Assembly (NCBI GenBank): GCA_964388785.1
Contig: CAYMBX010000019.1
Coordinates: 1-18,323 of the forward strand
Source: VGKU01 sp964388785
Lineage (GTDB): Bacteria > Patescibacteriota > Patescibacteriia > UBA9934 > GWF2-40-263
Length of the DNA stretch: 18,323 nt
Direction of reading: 5' to 3'
A program made the position numbers and the translations under genes. Of the stretch, positions 12,760 to 18,323 are shown piece by piece (position 1 is the first letter of the stretch; each line of letters begins with the position of its first letter). Below the pieces are notes generated by a model, which saw only the letters and a program-made list of their open reading frames with translations, was not told where the DNA came from and did not search any database.

Positions 12760-15700
12760 ATGACACATGTGAGCCGAAAGAAAAAACAATGGATGTCCGC
12801 GGGGCTGATTGCCGTGGTCGCACTTCTCATGCTCGGATCGCTTATTTCACCCACGGTGGTCTACGCAGATGAAACGACCGCCGCGGCCGAACTTGCGGGA
12901 GCCCAGGCGGAAGCCTCGTGTGATGCCGCTCCGTTTTCGCCTCCATGTATCGGACGTTCTGTAAAAGAAACAGCACGTATTTTGGGCGACCGTATTGTCA
13001 GTCCTGTTTTTCGTGTTGCGTTGGTTCAGGGTCTTCTCAATATTTCACAGTTTGTCGTTAACCGACTTGCGTATGAAGCGGCTTTGGTGGTCGCAAACGG
13101 GGGACCGGGACAAGGGTCTTTGTTTTATGGCAAGTCCGCCGGCGAAGGGTTTAAACAGTTTGGTTTAGAAGTTGCGGGAGAAGCGGTTGCGGAGTTGAGC
13201 GATGCGGTGAACAGTAGCTTGGGAACGAAATTTGATCTGTGTGCACCGTCCGGATCGCTCTTTACGTTGAGTCTCCAATTGGGAATAAAGCAAAAGTATC
13301 AACCCGAACCTCCGCGTTGTGATATTACGGAGGTCATCAATAACTGGGATAGCTTTGTCACAGATGCGTATTCTTCGGTTACGGATCCTGAAAAGATCCA
13401 ATCCGCTATCGTGTCCAAATTTGCGGAATCATTGACGCCGGGTCGCAATGAACTCAGCGCGGCAATCAAATTGAATTTGGAGATTGATCGTGAGGTTTCC
13501 GAGAAAAAGCAATTGGAAAAAGAGGAACGGCTTGCTCAAACCGTGAAAGACGTAAAAGATCCGGTGACAAAACAGACGAAAACCCCAAATAAAGTGGTTG
13601 AAAACGATTTTCTCGATAAAATCAAAAAGGCGGTCACCGGCGAAACAACGCAGCTCAAAGCGTCGGAGATCGGCAGTTTCGGTGATGCGATGGGAGGGCT
13701 CGCGCTGACGGCCGCGTCTACGTTTACCAACACACTGCTTTCGCAATTGTTCAACAAAATTTATTCCGGACTTTTCGATACGCAACCGGAAAATCAAGAT
13801 CCATTCAACGTGGAAGCGGTTGCAGAAACCAGTCAGGATCCGGAGGCGCTTTCGCGTGTATTCGCCACGACTCCTTTTGTCACAGCGGATTACAACGCAC
13901 TTACCGAATTTGTGGTCTGCCCTCCGCAGGGCATTGCCAATCGCGGGCTCAATAATTGTGTCATGGATTCAAGCTTTTTGTCTGCGATCTCCCGTGGAAG
14001 TTCCGGGGTACCGCTCACGGTTCAAGAGGCGATCGATGAAGGGTTGCTGAATGGAAGTTGGTCGCTCATCTCACCCGAAAATCTTTCCGCAAACCAAGAC
14101 CCGCTCTGTTATACATACGGATTTTGCTATTCCAATCTTGTGAAATTGCGCAAAGCCCGTGTGCTTCCGATCGGATGGGAGCTTGCCGCGCTTCGCAACA
14201 GCGTGTCCGCTCCGAAAACACTTCAAGAAATTATCGATGAATTCAACAATTGTAACCAATACGGCACAATCGATGCACAGCATCCGTTTTGTCATTTGAT
14301 TGATCCCAGTTGGGTGCTCAAATATCCGGACACGCAGTGTCGTGCCACCGTAAACGGAGAAGTGCGTTTGACCGCACTCAGTCCCGGCCGTCAAAGCGTG
14401 TGTGCCGATGCACCGAGCTGTCTTGGGGAAAACAGTAAAGGAGAGTGTACGGACGGATATGGATATTGCGTGCGCGAAAAAAATGTGTGGCGTTTTCGTG
14501 GGGATGAATGCCCGGCGCATTACGCGGGTTGTTTGTCGCTTCGCAGCACAACCACTCAGCAGCAGAATGATTTCATCATCAATACGGTGGATTTCAGCGT
14601 ATGCAATCAGGCGAACGCGGGGTGTCAGTGGTATCGAGTCGTGAAAAATAAGAACGGTGAGTCGTTTGACTGGCTGCTTCCAAATGAAACGTACGACACA
14701 TCCGATCGAGCAAACAACTGGAAATACCAAAAAACAGATGGAACAATCCAACCCGCCATCTCATACGCCACGAATACTCCCAAACTTTATTCATACGAAG
14801 AACGGATGTATCTGACCCGTGCGGCAAAGACCTGCTCGGAAAGCGACGCGGGTTGTTCTGAATTGAATCCGGCCGAAGGAGCGATTTTAAACGGAATTCG
14901 CAATCCAAGTTTTGAACAGGATCAAGACAAAGACAGTGTCCCGGACCATTGGTTTCTGTCGGGATTACAAAAGAGCAATTTCAGTTTGGAAGTCAATAAA
15001 CCTGCCGCGCGCGGTTCGTATTCGTTAAAGATGCTTTCTTCGTCCATCGGTCAGTTGATTCAATATATTCCGATTCGTGCGAACCAGTTTTATACGTTCA
15101 GCTATTTTGCCATTTCAGACGCGACGGGAACCGTTTCTTCGAATCAGACGATCGATGTGTTGAATGCGGACGGAGACAAAATCGATTTGAAAGGGCTCGC
15201 GTTTTTTGGGTGTTCCTATTCCGACACGCTCAAACAAATTATCAGCACGAATAACGTGACAAAAGAATGGAAGCGTTTTTCGTGCACATTTAGCGCGCCC
15301 GCTTCTGCAAAACAGGTGAAGATTGGACTGACTGCAAACAAAGATGTTCGTTATGACGGCCTTCAGCTTGAGGCGACGGAAACTATGAGTGATTTTACGG
15401 AAGGGTTTTCCAAAGGAGACGAATCCCAAAAGACGATCAAAGTCGCGCCCGCCTATTTGAATTGTACGGGTGCGGCGACGGATCCGGCTGCCTGCAACAA
15501 CTACGCACAAATGTGTCAAGCGCAAGATGTGGGCTGTTCGTTGTTTACCCCGGACGATGGCGATCCGGCGCTTCCGGCGATTGCGAGTCCGTTGGATTCC
15601 TGTCCGGCGGAGTGTGTCGGCTATGACACGTTTAAGCAAGAGCAAACTGCCTACGATTCGGAAAAATTTCCACTGTACTTTATTCCGACAAACGCAAAAT

Positions 15701-18323
15701 CGTGCTCCACACAGTTTGTCGGTTGCGACAGCTTTACGAATTTGAGTTCCGCCGCGGAAGGAGGGGAGGGAATTGAATACTATACGAATCTGCGTGCCTG
15801 TACGACCGAAGCGATGGCGGATGGCAGCACATCCAAAAAACAAAGTGCGACATTTTACACATGGGAAGGATCTGATAACGCCGGATATCAACTACGTTCA
15901 TGGCAATTGCTCGAATCAAATCTTTCCGATACGGCATCGATGCAAATTTTCATCGCGTCTCCGGTGATTACTGAACAAAACATTGGAAAGGCACCTTGCA
16001 CCAAATGGGAAAATGTGAGCAAGGATGAGGTCGTTTGTATCGATGACGCAGCGGATGATAGCGATGCTGATCTGCTCAGCCATCAGCAGGAGATACAGTA
16101 CAGTGTAACCTGTGCGGACCATGACGATATTTTGACCAACCCGGATTGTCGCGAATTTTACGATGCGGACGGGTTCGTGCATTATCGAGAGTTTTCAAAG
16201 ACTGTGACCGTGAGTAACGATTGCAAACCGTATCGAAAAGATCAATCCACGAAAGATGACTGCGACGCTGCTGGAGGATATTGGGACGGTCAAGTTGGGT
16301 TCTGCCGCTACTTCGGACTTTCCGCGGAAAGTACGGTTTGTCCGGCTGCGGCAAACGGATGCCGTGCTTATACAGGTGGTGCGGGTCGTAATTCCGTCAC
16401 GCTTTTGAACGAAACATTCGAAAGCGGATCCTACAGCGCATTCGAGCCGTTCGAATCGGTTGCATCAAGTAACGGTTTGTTGATCAGTAACGAATCAATC
16501 GCGACAGACGGACATTCGCTTCGTGTGACGGCTGGCGGAGGCACGGGAGGAATCGCAACCACTCATGCCTATTTGGGTGGTACGGTCGTCAATAAAACGT
16601 ATAACCCCAACGACGCCTCGACCTGTACCGCTCCGAAAAAGATTACGCCGGCCGGGTGTGAGATCACGCCCACATGCGTGATTGGGCCTGGGGAAAATTC
16701 ATGCGGAACGCTTGTCAATAAACTGGTAAAAGGCAGTTCGTTTGTGGTTCAGTTTTGGGCGAAAGGAAACGGAAATCTTTATCTCGGCTATAAAACACAA
16801 GGCGGCCTTGGAAACACTGTCTATGATTTTGTGACCGAATCGAGTGTTCCGCCAGTGACCAAATCATATGCCGGCGTGTCGCTGAAAGGAGTCGCACTCG
16901 ACGGAAGTTGGCGCGTCTATCAGTTCGGGCCGTTTGATTCAAGCACAGCAAGCGCGTTCACAAAAGACGCAGTGCTGTTCTTCCTGACCGATGCGGGAAA
17001 GACGTTTTATTTGGATAACTTAACACTCAAGCAGGTGGAAGAAAATATCACGCTTGTCAAAGACTCCTGGGTAGTGCCATCCACGTGCGACACGGCACCC
17101 AACGGAGTGAATTCTCCGCAGTATTATCTTGGTTGTGAAGCTTATACGGATCACAACGGCAAAGGACATAACTTGTATCAGTTTTCAAAATTGTGTTCCG
17201 AAAAAGTGGTGGGATGTGAGATGTTCTATCAAACATTCCAGTCAGAGTCACCTTACGCTGCCGTTCACAATGCAAGCTGTGTAAGAGGGGAGAAGACAAC
17301 GGTGGGTGGAAAAGAGACGGTCAAGCTTATTCCGCCCAAAATCACCTCGACACCGGTTGATTGTACGGTAAACGGGAAAACGTATTGCACAATTCCGGCC
17401 GGCCAAGGTTCTTGTACGTTTGATTATGACGGAGTATTTGACGAAAAGTTGCCGTTGGATCCTTCCACGGGTTTTGGCATTTTGTTCGGCGCGGAAACGG
17501 TTGTCGTTCCCGCCGATCAGCCCGTCTATCTTGTCGATAACGGAAAGGCGGATTGTGCGGCTACGAGCGCCGGCTGCCAAGAAGTTGGGAAACCAAAATA
17601 TTCCCAGGATTTGTCTAAAGTCGAATCATTCACAAGTGCGTATTTTATTAACGATCCGGACCAGTACGGAGACATTCTCTGTGATAATGAGGCGTTATTC
17701 TGTGACGAATTCAGTTCTACCAAAGACGGGAATTATTATTTCAAGAGTCCGCTCGACAAGCAGTGCGAATACAAAGCGAGTATTGAAATTGACGGCAAGA
17801 AGCTCGCAGGATGGTTCCGTAAGGGGAAGAGCGAGCCGTGTTATTGGACGGACAAAAATAATGACGGGAAGTATTCTCCGTCAGTCGATAGTGCGCACAT
17901 TGTTGCGGGAGACCAGGTTTCCATTTGGAAGAATGGTGATGAAGATTATGACGGATGGGTAGGGGCGTGCACGCCGCAACAGGATTTGTGTTCCGAGTTC
18001 ATCGATATCGTCGATACGGAAGGTGGACTCAAAAAAGACGGGACGTCTTACTATTTCATCAACAACAATAAGCTTGTTGAGGCCTCGACCAAGGGAACGG
18101 GCGCGTGTAACGGTCAGGTGAGTCAGAAAGCCGGCTGCGCGTTGTTTAACAATCGTAGCAAGGCGGAACTGACCTACAACGCAAGTGCGAGTTATATCGT
18201 TTCCACCCATGCGGACGAGCTTTTGAAGAAAGCACCAGATGTACTGGTGGATCCGGTGAGCTGTCTTGGAAACGGGGGTGTGTTCAAAGATAAGGATGGA
18301 AACAGCGTAAATCTGTGTAAGCG
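12760..18323 (+). CDS. giant Cys-rich exported protein, 3' end outside the window
   Basis: From ATG 12760 I translated 1854 codons with no stop to the window edge, so the protein is partial at the C-terminus. It opens with a signal peptide (basic KKK, hydrophobic 14-30, VYA before Asp37). Residues about 40-380 form an alpha-helical region with a charged coil (about 236-270) and an amphipathic stretch near 308-336. From about 387 it is Cys-rich (about 64 Cys overall by my count). Segments about 710-882 and 1213-1430 look like CBM4/9 jelly-rolls (RNPSFEQ...W and LNETFESG...LDNLTL). C-x6-C motifs recur to residue about 1744. A Ca-loop-like DKNNDGKYSP lies near 1698. A secreted or surface adhesin/scaffold is plausible; no catalytic motif is seen. 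It lies 1 nt after the previous gene. Confidence 0.9.
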   Translation, partial: MTHVSRKKKQWMSAGLIAVVALLMLGSLISPTVVYADETTAAAELAGAQAEASCDAAPFSPPCIGRSVKETARILGDRIVSPVFRVALVQGLLNISQFVVNRLAYEAALVVANGGPGQGSLFYGKSAGEGFKQFGLEVAGEAVAELSDAVNSSLGTKFDLCAPSGSLFTLSLQLGIKQKYQPEPPRCDITEVINNWDSFVTDAYSSVTDPEKIQSAIVSKFAESLTPGRNELSAAIKLNLEIDREVSEKKQLEKEERLAQTVKDVKDPVTKQTKTPNKVVENDFLDKIKKAVTGETTQLKASEIGSFGDAMGGLALTAASTFTNTLLSQLFNKIYSGLFDTQPENQDPFNVEAVAETSQDPEALSRVFATTPFVTADYNALTEFVVCPPQGIANRGLNNCVMDSSFLSAISRGSSGVPLTVQEAIDEGLLNGSWSLISPENLSANQDPLCYTYGFCYSNLVKLRKARVLPIGWELAALRNSVSAPKTLQEIIDEFNNCNQYGTIDAQHPFCHLIDPSWVLKYPDTQCRATVNGEVRLTALSPGRQSVCADAPSCLGENSKGECTDGYGYCVREKNVWRFRGDECPAHYAGCLSLRSTTTQQQNDFIINTVDFSVCNQANAGCQWYRVVKNKNGESFDWLLPNETYDTSDRANNWKYQKTDGTIQPAISYATNTPKLYSYEERMYLTRAAKTCSESDAGCSELNPAEGAILNGIRNPSFEQDQDKDSVPDHWFLSGLQKSNFSLEVNKPAARGSYSLKMLSSSIGQLIQYIPIRANQFYTFSYFAISDATGTVSSNQTIDVLNADGDKIDLKGLAFFGCSYSDTLKQIISTNNVTKEWKRFSCTFSAPASAKQVKIGLTANKDVRYDGLQLEATETMSDFTEGFSKGDESQKTIKVAPAYLNCTGAATDPAACNNYAQMCQAQDVGCSLFTPDDGDPALPAIASPLDSCPAECVGYDTFKQEQTAYDSEKFPLYFIPTNAKSCSTQFVGCDSFTNLSSAAEGGEGIEYYTNLRACTTEAMADGSTSKKQSATFYTWEGSDNAGYQLRSWQLLESNLSDTASMQIFIASPVITEQNIGKAPCTKWENVSKDEVVCIDDAADDSDADLLSHQQEIQYSVTCADHDDILTNPDCREFYDADGFVHYREFSKTVTVSNDCKPYRKDQSTKDDCDAAGGYWDGQVGFCRYFGLSAESTVCPAAANGCRAYTGGAGRNSVTLLNETFESGSYSAFEPFESVASSNGLLISNESIATDGHSLRVTAGGGTGGIATTHAYLGGTVVNKTYNPNDASTCTAPKKITPAGCEITPTCVIGPGENSCGTLVNKLVKGSSFVVQFWAKGNGNLYLGYKTQGGLGNTVYDFVTESSVPPVTKSYAGVSLKGVALDGSWRVYQFGPFDSSTASAFTKDAVLFFLTDAGKTFYLDNLTLKQVEENITLVKDSWVVPSTCDTAPNGVNSPQYYLGCEAYTDHNGKGHNLYQFSKLCSEKVVGCEMFYQTFQSESPYAAVHNASCVRGEKTTVGGKETVKLIPPKITSTPVDCTVNGKTYCTIPAGQGSCTFDYDGVFDEKLPLDPSTGFGILFGAETVVVPADQPVYLVDNGKADCAATSAGCQEVGKPKYSQDLSKVESFTSAYFINDPDQYGDILCDNEALFCDEFSSTKDGNYYFKSPLDKQCEYKASIEIDGKKLAGWFRKGKSEPCYWTDKNNDGKYSPSVDSAHIVAGDQVSIWKNGDEDYDGWVGACTPQQDLCSEFIDIVDTEGGLKKDGTSYYFINNNKLVEASTKGTGACNGQVSQKAGCALFNNRSKAELTYNASASYIVSTHADELLKKAPDVLVDPVSCLGNGGVFKDKDGNSVNLCK
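14509..17991 (+). repeat. degenerate C-x6-C protein repeat within the giant gene
   Basis: C-x6-C starts at 14509, 14602, 14833, 15514, 15703, 16339, 17194, 17554, 17680 and 17968. Eight of ten end in Gly-Cys (for example CNQANAGC, CSTQFVGC, CSEKVVGC). Many are followed by two residues and a hydrophobic one, and preceded by an aromatic strand such as LYFI or VYLV. A looser variant is at 18106-18138. The DNA itself is not repetitive, so the copies are old. Confidence 0.7.

Noticed and set aside
14071..14751. 226-residue minus-strand open frame
   Set aside because: Shadow of the same giant coding frame, which continues without a stop on the + strand.
15115..15891. 258-residue minus-strand open frame
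   Set aside because: It is the antisense shadow of the giant gene; its composition (Arg, Phe, Ile-rich, no motif) is typical of a reverse frame and no promoter or ribosome site is seen.
1..18323. CRISPR array, insertion sequence or phage genes
   Set aside because: No regular direct repeats with spacers, no transposase or integrase motif, and no phage structural genes were found.

Overview
The window looks like a chromosomal segment of a Patescibacteria (Candidate Phyla Radiation, CPR) bacterium, probably of the Parcubacteria / Uhrbacteria / Magasanikbacteria type. This is inference. The support is tight packing (gaps of 1-5 nt, ATGA overlaps), promoters placed directly on start codons, a NusA with no C-terminal repeats, a short YidC, a Tic20/DUF4870-like small membrane protein, and an N-anchored protein with thrombospondin-3-type calcium loops followed by a giant Cys-rich exported protein. 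TGA is a normal stop here: several genes end in it, and prfB (RF2) carries the classical programmed frameshift at TGA.

Layout, all on the + strand. (1) 1-1528: end of a small membrane protein, a class I methyltransferase, a three-helix membrane protein and the YraN nuclease-fold protein. (2) 1588-3549: nusA and yidC, closed by a strong hairpin. (3) 3618-5824: a nucleotidyltransferase-like protein overlapping an O-antigen ligase/polymerase-like membrane protein. (4) 5825-8078: the heat-shock unit, with a promoter and an imperfect CIRCE operator, a strongly structured leader, groES and groEL, closed by an intrinsic terminator. (5) 8098-10539: small membrane protein, prfB and a sugar-nucleotide epimerase, followed by a 19-bp perfect hairpin. 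(6) 10677-12018: tsaC-type tRNA t6A gene overlapping rsmA (ksgA). (7) 12066-18323: an N-anchored calcium-loop protein and, 1 nt downstream, an open reading frame that runs off the window after 1854 codons with no stop.

The first six regions are mostly housekeeping: transcription, membrane insertion, folding, translation termination and tRNA/rRNA modification, with some envelope polysaccharide functions. The last region is the unusual part. The giant protein has a signal peptide, an alpha-helical N-terminal region, two jelly-roll (CBM4/9-like) segments and about ten copies of a C-x6-C motif, usually ending Gly-Cys, spread over more than 1,100 residues. I cannot assign it to a described family.

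A second theme is regulatory architecture. Three transcription units start from extended -10 elements (TGnTAnnAT) only 8-11 nt from the ATG, and none has a Shine-Dalgarno sequence. This predicts leaderless or nearly leaderless mRNAs. Two of these promoters are fused to the foot of the preceding terminator.
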